Position numbers and translations under genes: made by a program
Shown: positions 25,954 through 34,412 of the stretch, one piece after another
Position numbering within the stretch: position 1 is the first letter of the stretch
Layout of the letters: every line of letters starts with the position of its first letter
Notes under the pieces: generated by a model
The model's database searches: none
What the model was told of the DNA's origin: nothing
The model's input: only the letters and a program-made list of their open reading frames with translations
Assembly: GCA_011049545.1 (NCBI GenBank)
Contig: DRHQ01000105.1
Coordinates: forward strand, 1 to 37,291
Direction: 5' to 3'
Length of the DNA stretch: 37,291 bases
Source: Candidatus Aminicenantota bacterium
GTDB lineage: Bacteria; Acidobacteriota; Aminicenantia; Aminicenantales; Aminicenantaceae

Positions 25954-27171
25954 ATGAAAAAATTTTTGATTTTGTCAGCTTTTTTCATGCTTGCCTGTGT
26001 TCCACTTTTCTCTGAAGCCGATGAAGACTGTATGATCTGTCATGAAGATCCTGATCTAAAAACTGAGGAAGGAACATTGCTTTTTATCGAATCTGTAAAA
26101 TTCCTTTCTTCTGTGCATGGAGAATCAGGAATTTCTTGTGTCGGTTGTCATTCAGACTTGCAGGGATTTGAAGATTTTCCTCATAAAGAAAAACTAGAAA
26201 CTGTCAGTTGTGGGGAATGCCATGATAAGGCAGCGGAAGAATTCAAGGCGAGCATCCACAGCGAAGCAACTATTAAAAAAGATTCCTTGATAGTTAGTTG
26301 CAAAGATTGTCATGGCAAACATGACATAAGAAATAAAGATGACTTTGATTCTCGAGTTTTTCCTCTCAACCTTCCTCAAACCTGCGAACTATGTCATCTG
26401 GGAAAAGTTAAGAGAGAAAGAGGAGTTGAGTTTATCAAACAGTATGAAAAAAGCATCCATTTTGAAGGGTTAGAAAAAGCTGGTTTAACCACTTCTTCTA
26501 ATTGCAGCAATTGTCATGGAGCTCATGATATTAAAGCAGTCCATCATCCTCTCTCTAGAGTCTCAAGAGAAAATATTATTGGAACGTGCGGCACGTGTCA
26601 TGTAGGTATTGAACGAGATTACCTTGAAGGAGTTCATGGAAAAGATTATGCCAAAGGAAGTAAAGATGTGCCTGTCTGCACGGACTGCCACAGCGAGCAT
26701 GATATTACCTCGCCTCAAAATTTAGCTTCCAGCGTGTATAAGACAAAAATAGCTGAAGTCTGTTCCCGCTGCCATGACGATGAAGCCTTGTCTCGTCAGT
26801 ACGGTTTCCTTACTTCACGATTAAAAACTTTTTCCGATTCCTTTCACGGAACAGCATCCAAATTTGGAGAAACACGAGTGGCCAATTGCGCCAGCTGCCA
26901 TGGTTTTCATGCTATTCGTCCTTCCTCTGACCCAAAATCCTCCACCCATCCTGGCAATTTGCCCGAAACATGCGGAAACTGCCATCCTGGAGCAGGAAAA
27001 AATTTTGCTGAAGGAAAAATTCACGTGATTTCCGAAAAAATCAGCAATAAATGGGCCTATCTCTTGAAAATTTTCTATATCATTTTGATCATTGTGATCG
27101 TCTCCATATTTCTCATTTTTATTGCGGCAGATATATTCCATAGAGTGTTTCGTAGAAGGAAAAGAGAATGA
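25954..27171 (+). CDS. 11-heme cytochrome c, separate c-subunit of a CbcL-like complex
   Basis: A 405-residue protein with 11 CxxCH motifs, a signal peptide (ending near SEA) and a C-terminal transmembrane helix (LLKIFYIILIIVIVSIFLIFIA). The N-terminus EDCMICHEDPDLKTEEG...CVGCHSD...FPHKEKLETVSCGECHDKAAEEF aligns by eye with the start of the upstream 19-heme fusion, and the end (CGNCHPGAGKNF) matches the end of its heme domain, so it is a shorter paralogue. Its stop overlaps the ATG of a b-type cytochrome (ATGA), giving the same c+b composition as two chains. A TATAAT at 25905-25910 suggests a possible own promoter, without a well-spaced -35 box. Confidence 0.9.
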   Translation: MKKFLILSAFFMLACVPLFSEADEDCMICHEDPDLKTEEGTLLFIESVKFLSSVHGESGISCVGCHSDLQGFEDFPHKEKLETVSCGECHDKAAEEFKASIHSEATIKKDSLIVSCKDCHGKHDIRNKDDFDSRVFPLNLPQTCELCHLGKVKRERGVEFIKQYEKSIHFEGLEKAGLTTSSNCSNCHGAHDIKAVHHPLSRVSRENIIGTCGTCHVGIERDYLEGVHGKDYAKGSKDVPVCTDCHSEHDITSPQNLASSVYKTKIAEVCSRCHDDEALSRQYGFLTSRLKTFSDSFHGTASKFGETRVANCASCHGFHAIRPSSDPKSSTHPGNLPETCGNCHPGAGKNFAEGKIHVISEKISNKWAYLLKIFYIILIIVIVSIFLIFIAADIFHRVFRRRKRE

Positions 27172-28001
27172 GTTCAGAAAAAAAAGGCCTTAAAAATAAT
27201 ATGAACGCACTATCTAAAGAAAAATTTCTTATCCGGGATGATGAAATTTTCATGAGGATGAATCTGGCTGAACGGATTCAGCACTTCATCCTCATCATCA
27301 CTTTTCTCATTTTGATTGTCACTGGCCTTCCTCTGCTCTTCTATAACATCAAATTCTTGAAATCTCTCTTTTCAATAGAACAAAGTTTCTACACCAGAGG
27401 AATTCTCCATCGCGCTGCCGCAGTAGCAATGATTCTCAACCTCATATGGCATACTCTTTACACAGTTTTCACCTCGCGAGGAAGAAATAACTTCAAAGAA
27501 ATGATTCCAAAATTCAAGGATCTTAAAGATGCTTTTAAAATTTTTTGGCACAATACGGGATTGACCCGGTTTCTTTATAGGCGAGGAATCCTTAAAAAAT
27601 TCTTTGCATCTCATCCCTATTGGCTCTTTGAAAAACCTCCCAAATATGGCCGCTACAACTTCATCGAAAAATTTGAATACTGGGCTGTGGGCTGGGGGTC
27701 TGTAGTGATGATTATCAGTGGTTTTTTTATGTGGAATGTTGAGCTTTCTCTCTCCATCTTTCCCTTATGGGCTCACAACATATTCATCATTCTCCATGGT
27801 TACGAGGCAATACTTGCCTTTCTAGCCGTCATTATATGGCACATGTATAATGTTCACTTAAATCCTGAATCCTTTCCTATGAGCAAGATCTGGGTTAATG
27901 GAAAAATAACAGGTAAAGAACTCCGTATTCTTCATCCTTTGGAGTATAAAAAGATTCTCGAAAATAGAATGAAAGCAGACCAATCAAATCAAAGGGAATA
28001 G
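27168..28001 (+). CDS. b-type diheme membrane cytochrome (HydC/FdnI-like) partner of the 11-heme protein
   Basis: A 277-residue membrane protein with four or more helices and the histidine pattern of formate-dehydrogenase/hydrogenase-type cytochrome b: AERIQHFILIITFLILIVTG, GILHRAAAVAMILNLIWHT, and ILHGYEAILAFLAVIIWHMYNVHLNPESFP. The C-terminal NVHLNPESFP and KPPKYGRYNFIEKFEYW segments match NTHLRPESFP and PRPKYGRWTYWEKFDY in the fused 19-heme protein, confirming paralogy. A cytoplasmic N-terminal extension of about 35 residues precedes the first helix. It overlaps the 11-heme gene by 4 bp, so the pair is a two-chain CbcL-like quinol-cytochrome c module. No terminator is evident before the convergent kinase gene 47 bp on. 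Confidence 0.9.
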   Translation: MSSEKKGLKNNMNALSKEKFLIRDDEIFMRMNLAERIQHFILIITFLILIVTGLPLLFYNIKFLKSLFSIEQSFYTRGILHRAAAVAMILNLIWHTLYTVFTSRGRNNFKEMIPKFKDLKDAFKIFWHNTGLTRFLYRRGILKKFFASHPYWLFEKPPKYGRYNFIEKFEYWAVGWGSVVMIISGFFMWNVELSLSIFPLWAHNIFIILHGYEAILAFLAVIIWHMYNVHLNPESFPMSKIWVNGKITGKELRILHPLEYKKILENRMKADQSNQRE

Positions 28002-28048
28002 TCCTTCCTTTAATAAACCTGAATTACTCACAAAAACTGCCGGTGCTT

Positions 28049-29662
28049 TTATTTATTTTTGCGGCGTTTCTTTGGCAATAATACTGTAAATGTGCTCCCC
28101 TTTCCCAGCTCGCTTAGTACTCGAAGCTTTCCATGGTGACCTTCAATAATCTCTTTCACAATTGTCAATCCAAGTCCAGTACCTTCTACTTTGTATGATT
28201 TAGCATTCGGAGCACGATAAAATTCATTAAAAATCTCGGGCAAATCTTCTGAAGCGATACCGATGCCCGTATCTGACACGTTTATTTCGATAAAACCTCC
28301 TTTCTGTTTCATGGATACATTGATCGCACTATCCTCTTTAGAGTATTTTACAGCATTGCTAACCAAATTGGAGAATACTTCGCTAAGGGCTTTTCGATCA
28401 GCCACAACTTGAGGAAATCCCGGAGGAATCTGGACATTTATCACGGTATTTTTCTTCTGGGCTTGATCTTTAATATCATCAACAACCTTTTGCATAACGT
28501 CTGCCATCTGTACAGTCTCCGTATGATAAACCGCTTCAGCGGATTTGCGGTAAGATAATATTAAAATATCATCGAGCAGCTCCAACAACGTAGAACTTCT
28601 CCGTTTAGCTGTCTTTATTAAGTCCTTTTGCTGTTCGGGAAGCTCAGAATAATACTCTCCCAGAACCAAACTCAAGCAACTTTGGATTACTGCAAGATGA
28701 GAACGTGATCCATGTTCCATCCTTCTCATGAAATCTGATTTCAAATTATCGAGTCCTCGAAGTTTCGCATTTGCTATGTTTAGCTTTTCATTTGTCCTTC
28801 TTAATTTCTCGGTTGCTTTTTTTACTTCATCTTTAAGCTTTACATTCCACTGCTCAATTTCCTCGAGGGATTTCTTTAATTCGGCAGTCATCTTATCAAA
28901 AGATTTGCCGAGTTCTCCTATCTCATCAGAATGGTAACTTCCGATTCGATAATTAAGATCTCCCCGGGCTATTTTTCGAGTCCCCTCAATCAATTTGTGA
29001 ATAGGAGTATTAACAAATAAAAAAACAAAAAGGCCAATGCTCACCGAAATAAACAGGAATGTAAATAAAAAGTATATGATGCTTTGTTTCCTGCTTGTCC
29101 CTATCTGTGCGTCAAAACGAGCGAGAGATATCAAGATATCCATCACGCCCAGAACACTTTGATCCTTAGGATGAAAATGACAGGCACTGTTATAGCACTT
29201 AGGCTCATTATAGATAGGATTGATTACGCCAAGTACTCTATAGCCTTTTTCCGATTTGAAAATCCTGGTCTTATCGGGAGAAGATAGTCTTTTTAAAGGC
29301 TCTCTATCTTTATGACAGGTGTAACACGCCTCCGCCTTTCTATCGACAAGTATCCCGATCTCTTCCCTGGAATCAGCGGCTATGATTTTCCCTTCTTTAT
29401 CAAATATCCTGATCTGTTCAATGCCTTCTTGTTTTCCTATGTCCTCTAAAGTTCTCTGAATCTGATCACTTCGGGCAGTCAACATTTCATGCTTTATGCT
29501 TCTTTCTATGGTTTGACTGAGTCGAACCGCATTTTGCTGCATTTCATCAATAAGGTTTTTTTTCTGGATATTTATGTTTATATAACCAAAAATTCCTAAA
29601 GATAGAATCAGAATAATGCCTATATAAAAAATTAATTTTACGGCCAGGCTTCTGCCTAACAT
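28049..29662 (-). CDS. Histidine kinase with two c-type heme motifs in its sensor
   Basis: A 537-residue membrane kinase. Order: transmembrane helix (about 8-30); periplasmic sensor with C113-Y-T-C116-H117 and an unusual C156-X4-C161-H162; second transmembrane helix (about 193-218); HAMP (219-270); coiled coil (260-310); HisKA; HATPase. The H-box reads EHGSRSHL (His317) in place of the common SHELRTPL, so the proline is missing. N-box NLVSNAVKY, DTGIGI (464-469) and GTGLGL (494-499) are intact. The sensor resembles that of the kinase at 3703 but has a second heme site, pointing to di-heme redox or gas sensing. The likely partner is the receiver protein encoded 365 bp upstream on the same strand. 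Confidence 0.9.
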   Translation of the reverse strand: MLGRSLAVKLIFYIGIILILSLGIFGYININIQKKNLIDEMQQNAVRLSQTIERSIKHEMLTARSDQIQRTLEDIGKQEGIEQIRIFDKEGKIIAADSREEIGILVDRKAEACYTCHKDREPLKRLSSPDKTRIFKSEKGYRVLGVINPIYNEPKCYNSACHFHPKDQSVLGVMDILISLARFDAQIGTSRKQSIIYFLFTFLFISVSIGLFVFLFVNTPIHKLIEGTRKIARGDLNYRIGSYHSDEIGELGKSFDKMTAELKKSLEEIEQWNVKLKDEVKKATEKLRRTNEKLNIANAKLRGLDNLKSDFMRRMEHGSRSHLAVIQSCLSLVLGEYYSELPEQQKDLIKTAKRRSSTLLELLDDILILSYRKSAEAVYHTETVQMADVMQKVVDDIKDQAQKKNTVINVQIPPGFPQVVADRKALSEVFSNLVSNAVKYSKEDSAINVSMKQKGGFIEINVSDTGIGIASEDLPEIFNEFYRAPNAKSYKVEGTGLGLTIVKEIIEGHHGKLRVLSELGKGSTFTVLLPKKRRKNK

Positions 29663-30027
29663 AAAGATGTTCCCTTACACCCTTCTTCACAATAATTTAT
29701 TATGCTTAGAGCATCCATTTCAGACTTCAGCTGAATTCCCACTATTTCCTCTAATTTCCTCCCTCTTTTGCTTCTTCTTATATGCACCCTTTTGGCCATA
29801 ACTCAAAAAAGTGAGAATCATGTTAGCAATCTTAAAGGTTTTGCCCTTAGATAATAACGGAGCAAAAATCCTATACCACAGCTATCTCCATTAATATTTG
29901 TTGCTTTTTTGAATGAATTTGAAAGGGCTTGTAAATAATAACTAGTCACTGGCAGTTGGCTTTAAGCATTGATTCAAAACATATAATTTATATAAATCAT
30001 GACTTTATACTTTCAGCACCTATCAGG
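29663..30027. other. Intergenic region between receiver gene and heme kinase
   Basis: These 365 bases contain no convincing gene. The only signal I find is a possible minus-strand sigma-54 promoter at 29783-29798. No GGGT/ACCC palindromes occur upstream of it, and there is no clear terminator behind the receiver gene. Confidence 0.5.
29783..29798 (-). promoter_or_regulatory. Weak sigma-54-like promoter before the di-heme kinase
   Basis: On the minus strand TGGCCAAAAGGGTGCA has GG and GC in -24/-12 register and keeps TGGC and TGCA but departs from consensus at CAC and TT. The kinase ATG is about 110 bases downstream of the expected start. Confidence 0.3.
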
Positions 30028-30441
30028 TTATTTCTTTAACAGTTTTTCTATCCGGGCCAACAAATCATCAGGCTGGACCGGTTTGTCAATGTAGTCATCC
30101 GGTCCCACGAGTCCTTGTTCACTTGGATTAAAATCGAATCTAGATCCCGCCTTTTCTTTCACAGCAGAGACAAAAATAATAGGAGTACCTCTTAATTCTT
30201 CGTATTCTTTAGATGTTTTAATATCATGACACAAGGAAAAACCATCGAATATACTATCCATCATGATATCAAGGAGGATTAAGTCCGGTTTCTCGTCAAA
30301 GAGTTTCTTCTTACCTTCTTGGGAATTCTGAGCAGTTATAACGCTGTATGACCCTGATTCTAACATAATCGTCACTATTTTCCGAAAATCAGGATCATCA
30401 TCGATAACTAAAATCTTAGCTTTAGGATTATCTGTTTTCAT
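30028..30441 (-). CDS. Stand-alone receiver (REC) domain response regulator
   Basis: A 137-residue single receiver domain: acidic triad in ILVIDDDPDF, phosphoacceptor Asp in LILLDIMMDS, Ser in IIFVSAV and Lys in YIDKPVQPDDLLARI. The insert DPSEQ-type loop between beta-4 and beta-5 (AGSRFDFNPSEQGLVGPDDY) is longer than usual and is seen in receivers that act through protein contacts. There is no DNA-binding or enzymatic output domain. It precedes the di-heme kinase on the same strand and is likely its target or a connector in a phosphorelay. No ribosome site is striking. Confidence 0.88.
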   Translation of the reverse strand: MKTDNPKAKILVIDDDPDFRKIVTIMLESGSYSVITAQNSQEGKKKLFDEKPDLILLDIMMDSIFDGFSLCHDIKTSKEYEELRGTPIIFVSAVKEKAGSRFDFNPSEQGLVGPDDYIDKPVQPDDLLARIEKLLKK

Positions 30442-30858
30442 GTCTCTTACCCCCTCTGCAAGATTAATGGCGATTCAATTTTAATTGACATTTTTATGAT
30501 TAATAATAATCTATGCGTATATTATTTATTACCTAATTTTTCATCTTCCAAAGAATTTATCATGTTCCAATAATTCACAAAGTAAACTCTTTTTTTATGA
30601 TAAAAAATACGTCAAAAAGCTTTCTTGTTTTTGAACCCTTTTTTAAGAAAAGTTATTGCTTCTCGTTCTGATAATTTTCTTTTATTACAACCTTGTATTG
30701 AACTAATTTCATCCGTATCATAAAGTCAATCTCCTTTGATGTCAACTATGAACAGAAGCTATAAAATACCAAAAGAGGAGCTCAATGGCGAACATAAAAC
30801 ATTGACAATGAACGGATTATCTATTAAGATTCTTTTGGAAATTATAAAGGAGAACATA
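30442..30858. other. AT-rich divergent intergenic region
   Basis: It separates the receiver gene from the tetraheme gene. TTGTAT (30693-30698), 17 bp, TATCAT (30716-30721) is a possible plus-strand sigma-70 promoter, leaving a leader of about 130 bases. An in-frame ATG lies at 30739 in the leader, but it has no ribosome site and would place 40 charged residues before a good signal peptide. No RNA element recognised. Confidence 0.4.
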
Positions 30859-31383
30859 ATGAAAAAAACCATATTAATCTTAATTATTGGCATTCCTTTA
30901 ATATTTATTATCAGTCTTTTTAGCCAGGAATTTACTTATATCAGCGCTGGAAAATGCAAAATCTGCCATAAAAGCGAAAAGCAAGGAAGACAATTCCCCC
31001 TCTGGGAAGAAAAAAAACACTCTAAGTCCTTTGCCGCTTTAAGTTCTCCAGAAGCTCCTGCTAAAGCCAAGGAAATGGGAGTGGAAAACCCGGCCGAGAG
31101 TAAAGATTGTCTCAAATGTCATGCTCCACTTTTCGAAAAAGCTCCTGAACTTAAAGAAGAGGGAGTAACTTGTGAAGTCTGTCATGGGCCAGGAAGCGTT
31201 TATAAAAAGCTGAAAATCATGAAAAGCCGGGAAGAATCTGTAAAGAATGGACTTACTGTCTATGATACTCCTGAAGCAAAAAAAGAATGGTGTTTGACCT
31301 GTCATGAGAATGCTCATGGACAATCATTTGATTTTGAGGCTTCCTGGGAAAAAATAAAACATCCCGTCCCTGAAAAGCAATAG
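30859..31383 (+). CDS. Tetraheme cytochrome c (cytochrome c554-like)
   Basis: A 174-residue periplasmic cytochrome with four CxxCH motifs (CKICH, CLKCH, CEVCH, CLTCH). The N-terminal signal peptide MKKTILILIIGIPLIFIISLFSQ starts at ATG 30859, preceded by AAAGGAGA. The frame stays open upstream to about 30736, but the ribosome site and signal peptide decide the start. The order GKCKICHKSEKQGRQFPLWEEKKHSKSFAAL, then SKDCLKCHAP, GVTCEVCHGPG and WCLTCHE is that of the cytochrome c554/c-prime family. It could be a soluble electron shuttle between the membrane complexes and the outer-membrane conduit. It stands alone between the two-component genes and the thiamine operon. Confidence 0.87.
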   Translation: MKKTILILIIGIPLIFIISLFSQEFTYISAGKCKICHKSEKQGRQFPLWEEKKHSKSFAALSSPEAPAKAKEMGVENPAESKDCLKCHAPLFEKAPELKEEGVTCEVCHGPGSVYKKLKIMKSREESVKNGLTVYDTPEAKKEWCLTCHENAHGQSFDFEASWEKIKHPVPEKQ

Positions 31384-31510
31384 TTACTGTTCAATTACAC
31401 TTTTAATACTTGATACAGTTCCGTCATTATAATATTCCTTTATGGACGCTCGGACATATAACCCGGGCCTGGCACTTTCCAGATAGGATAATAATCCAAA
31501 GAGATCGGTG

Positions 31511-32158
31511 ATGAAAAAAATTGGTCGACTGCATGTACTCACAGACACTGTACTGCAATCCCGTTTCTCGCATCTGGAACTCGCCAGAATGACGCTAAAA
31601 GGTGGTGCTGATACTATCCAGTTCCGCCAGAAGGCTGGGGCAACGCGGGAGATGATCGAGATTGTCCGACAGTTAAAACAACTGTGCCTGGACTCTGGTG
31701 TAACACTCATAGTGAACGATCGCGTAGACGTTGCAATTGCCGCAGATGCAGACGGTGTCCATTTAGGACAGGATGATTTCCCCATTCCTCTGGCGCGCAA
31801 ACTGCTTGGCGAAAGCCGGATAATTGGCGGATCTGCAGCTACCCTTGAAGAAGCCCAAAAATGCCTCGCTGAAGGAGCAGACTACATTGGATTTGGTCCC
31901 GTTTATCCGACTGCATCCAAAGCAGATGCAGACCCTGTCACCGGTATTAAGCTCCTGAAACAGACGGTTGAAACTATCCCTCTCCCTATTATTGCCATCG
32001 GTGGCATAAGTGTAGAGAATGCACCTGAGGTAATGGGGGCCGGCGCACAGGGAATCGCTGTGATCTCTGCTGTCTGTTGTCAAGAAGACCCTGAGCAGGC
32101 GACCCGGACGCTCCGCCAAGCTCTCCAAACAAAGACATTAAGAGAGAATCATGCCTAA
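31511..32158 (+). CDS. thiE: Thiamine-phosphate synthase
   Basis: A 215-residue TIM-barrel enzyme that joins HMP-pyrophosphate and HET-phosphate to give thiamine monophosphate. Motifs: QFRQK (pyrophosphate binding), VNDRVDVA, DGVHLGQDD, GFGPVYPTASK and IAIGGI. I take ATG 31511; GTG 31508 directly before it is an alternative. Its end overlaps thiL by 8 bp. No TPP riboswitch is visible in the 127-base leader. Sampled G+C in this operon is about 48%, above the local average, which may mean separate ancestry. The set thiE-thiL-thiM implies thiazole salvage and final phosphorylation rather than full synthesis here. Confidence 0.94.
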   Translation: MKKIGRLHVLTDTVLQSRFSHLELARMTLKGGADTIQFRQKAGATREMIEIVRQLKQLCLDSGVTLIVNDRVDVAIAADADGVHLGQDDFPIPLARKLLGESRIIGGSAATLEEAQKCLAEGADYIGFGPVYPTASKADADPVTGIKLLKQTVETIPLPIIAIGGISVENAPEVMGAGAQGIAVISAVCCQEDPEQATRTLRQALQTKTLRENHA

Positions 32159-33191
32159 GACTCTGGCAGATGTCGGGGAATTCGGATTAATCCATCGAAT
32201 TCACAACCTCCTCAAAAAGGAGGGAGTTAAAACACCCGGGGTGACACTGGGAATCGGGGATGATACTGCATCTATCCAACCTCGTCCCGGATATGAACTA
32301 TTGGTCACTTGTGATTGCCTGGTAGACGGCCAACATTTCTTATCAGATCGCATCACTCCCCTAGATTTAGGACGACGGGCGATGGTGGTGAACATAAGTG
32401 ACATAGGTGCTATGGGTGGTCAACCTCTATACGCCCTCGTGTCATTAGGGCTAAAAGCAGACATACCTGTCGCGGATATGGAAAACATGTATCGTGGATT
32501 CGTGATAGAACTCAATCCGTTTGGGGCTTCTATTATCGGTGGCAACATCACTAAGACGCGGGATGCCATTTTCATTGACATCACCTTACTTGGCGAGGCA
32601 GAGCAAAGCAAACTCATGCTCCGTTCTACCGCCAAGGCTGGAGATGCGATTCTGGTCACAGGGTATCCAGGACAAGCCGCAGCCGGTCTGCAATTCCTGT
32701 TACGTTCCCAGTCAAGAAAGGATACTCGAGAGCATCCGCTGGTAGGCGCTTACAATACTCCCTCGCACCGTGCACGGGAAGGACAGGCAATTGCCCGCTC
32801 TGGGTATGCAACAGCTATGATTGACACCAGCGACGGATTCCTGGGTGATCTGGGACATATCTGTCACGACAGTGGTGTGGGTGCGGTGGTGATTCAAGAA
32901 AAATTACCTATAAGTGAGGATCTCCGTCAAGCTGCTCTCGAACTAAAGCTGGATCCTTACGAATTGTTCTTACAGGACAGCGATGATTACGAGTTGATCA
33001 TCACCAGCGCTCCTAAAAACGCAGCTCAGATCCGTTCTGCTGTTGCCTCAGTAGATAATGTGCCTGTCACCGAAGTCGGTAAGATTACTGATTCAGTCGG
33101 GGATATCCAATTGATACTTCCTGATGGAGCTAGACGACACATCAAGCCTGCAGGATGGAATCATTTCGCAAAAGGAGGATATAATGTTTGA
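32151..33191 (+). CDS. thiL: Thiamine-monophosphate kinase
   Basis: A 346-residue ATP-dependent kinase making thiamine pyrophosphate from thiamine monophosphate, of the PurM/SelD-like ATP-binding fold. Motifs: GIGDDTASI near the N-terminus, TCDCLVDGQHF, MVVNISDIGAMGG, IIGGNITK, DTSDGFLGDLGHI and QDSDDYELIIT. Length is typical. It overlaps thiE upstream (8 bp) and thiM downstream (8 bp), so the three are translated together. A second-position residue differs from textbook ThiL in places but no catalytic aspartate is missing. Confidence 0.94.
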   Translation: MPKTLADVGEFGLIHRIHNLLKKEGVKTPGVTLGIGDDTASIQPRPGYELLVTCDCLVDGQHFLSDRITPLDLGRRAMVVNISDIGAMGGQPLYALVSLGLKADIPVADMENMYRGFVIELNPFGASIIGGNITKTRDAIFIDITLLGEAEQSKLMLRSTAKAGDAILVTGYPGQAAAGLQFLLRSQSRKDTREHPLVGAYNTPSHRAREGQAIARSGYATAMIDTSDGFLGDLGHICHDSGVGAVVIQEKLPISEDLRQAALELKLDPYELFLQDSDDYELIITSAPKNAAQIRSAVASVDNVPVTEVGKITDSVGDIQLILPDGARRHIKPAGWNHFAKGGYNV

Positions 33192-33996
33192 CAAAAATCT
33201 CGCCCAAAAATCAGGAGAGAATCTGAAGAATCTCCGCAAGAAGAAGCCTTTGATTCATAACATAACGAACTATGTAGTCATGAATTACACTGCTAACGCA
33301 TTGCTTGCCTGTGGTGCTTCACCTGTGATGGCCCATGCATCAGAGGAAGTCGAGGAGATGGTTTCCTTTGCCGGCGCACTGGTACTCAACATCGGAACCC
33401 TCACTCCCTACTGGGTCGATTCGATGCTCAAAGCAGGCAAACGTGCCAACGAACTGAATGTTCCGGTTATTCTGGATCCAGTGGGTTCAGGGGCTACGAA
33501 ACTAAGGACTGACTCCGCCAAGCGACTTATAGACGAACTCTCCATAAAAGTGGTCCGGGGAAATGCCTCTGAAGTGCTTTCCTTAGCCCATGAGGGTTCC
33601 AAAACAAAGGGTGTTGACTCCATCCACACTGTGGACGAGGCAGCCGATGCAGCTCTTGTACTCTCTAAGGAACTGAATATTACTCTGGCAATTACGGGGA
33701 AAGTGGATCTCATAACAGATGGAGAACGAATCTTCCGTGTTTCTAACGGCCATGATCTTATGGGTTATTGTACGGGCACGGGCTGCACTGCAACGGCCCT
33801 TATTGGAGCGTTCCTGGCAGTGGATTCTGACCCTGTCACAGCAACAACCACTGCACTCGCCTACTTCGGCCTTGTAGGCGAGAAAGCAGGCACTAAAGCC
33901 CCAGGCCCCGGCAGTTTCCAAATAGCCATGCTCGATGCTCTTTACACTGTGGATGAAAAGCAGATGGAAGAGGGAGCAAAAATCCATGCTCAATAG
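33184..33996 (+). CDS. thiM: Hydroxyethylthiazole kinase
   Basis: A 270-residue ribokinase-fold enzyme that phosphorylates 4-methyl-5-hydroxyethylthiazole for salvage into thiamine. Motifs: PLIHNITNYVVMNYTANALLACGASPVMAHA, LDPVGSGATKLRT, RGNASEV, ITGKVDLITDG and the anion hole/catalytic GTGCTATALIGAF with its reactive Cys. The start ATG 33184 has AAAGGAGG seven bases upstream; the frame is open 60 bases further into thiL, but that start has no ribosome site. It ends the thiamine operon and is followed by the 266-bp inverted-repeat element, which may also stop transcription. Confidence 0.95.
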   Translation: MFDKNLAQKSGENLKNLRKKKPLIHNITNYVVMNYTANALLACGASPVMAHASEEVEEMVSFAGALVLNIGTLTPYWVDSMLKAGKRANELNVPVILDPVGSGATKLRTDSAKRLIDELSIKVVRGNASEVLSLAHEGSKTKGVDSIHTVDEAADAALVLSKELNITLAITGKVDLITDGERIFRVSNGHDLMGYCTGTGCTATALIGAFLAVDSDPVTATTTALAYFGLVGEKAGTKAPGPGSFQIAMLDALYTVDEKQMEEGAKIHAQ

Positions 33997-34029
33997 ATAA
34001 TTGCAGCTCTGTTAAGAATTACATTTTTT

Positions 34030-34295
34030 GGTTCTCTTCCATTTTGTGTGGGTAAGACATGTTTCGATACATTAAAGAAAATATTCAGGGATGAGTGTAG
34101 CGACCATTGAAGATTTAGCCTTCCCGAATCGTTCTTCTAGGGCACCCGACAGCGTCGGGCGGCGAGTATGTCTGAGCGAAGCGAGTTACGCAGCCGCCGA
34201 GAAGAGCGATGAGGGGATGGCGTTAAAAATCTGAAGGGAGCGAGGTCATCCCCGAATATTTTCTGATCATGACCCACACAAAAAGGAAGAGGATC
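34030..34295. mobile_element. 266-bp MITE-like element with terminal inverted repeats
   Basis: CTCTTCCATTTTGTGTGGGT (34034-34053) is repeated inverted at 34272-34291 with 19 of 20 bases matching, and the pairing continues inward imperfectly (AGAAAATATTCRGGG, then TTCTTCT/TCTTCT blocks) to a GC-rich centre with CCCGAC-AGC-GTCGGG (34145-34159) and GGCGGC...GCCGCC (34158-34198). CATTTTTT occurs directly on both flanks (34022-34029 and 34296-34303), like an 8-bp target duplication, although it is T-rich. No open frame lies inside. The remaining 117 bases up to the next gene are AT-rich, with TATAAT at 34409-34414. Confidence 0.65.
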
Positions 34296-34412
34296 CATTT
34301 TTTAATCTCTCCTGCTTTCGCCTCCTTATATTTTTTCCCCCTTTTAAGATATATATTTGCTTATTTTTATTAATTCTATTACATCTATCGTTAAAATAGT
34401 AGAAATAGTATA

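Noticed and set aside
29935-29955. TGGCAG-containing sequence as a sigma-54 promoter
   Set aside because: No GC at the -12 position in register.
30736-30858. Upstream start giving a 215-residue tetraheme protein
   Set aside because: AAAGGAGA and a good signal peptide mark ATG 30859; the extension would bury the signal peptide.
31476-31496. TGGCACTTTCC before thiE as a sigma-54 promoter
   Set aside because: It has a -24-like half but no TTGC at the required spacing.
31384-31510. TPP riboswitch before thiE
   Set aside because: I looked for the CUGAGA and ACCUGA-type cores and saw neither.
33124-33183. Upstream start for thiM inside thiL
   Set aside because: No ribosome site; ATG 33184 has AAAGGAGG and the normal ThiM N-terminus.
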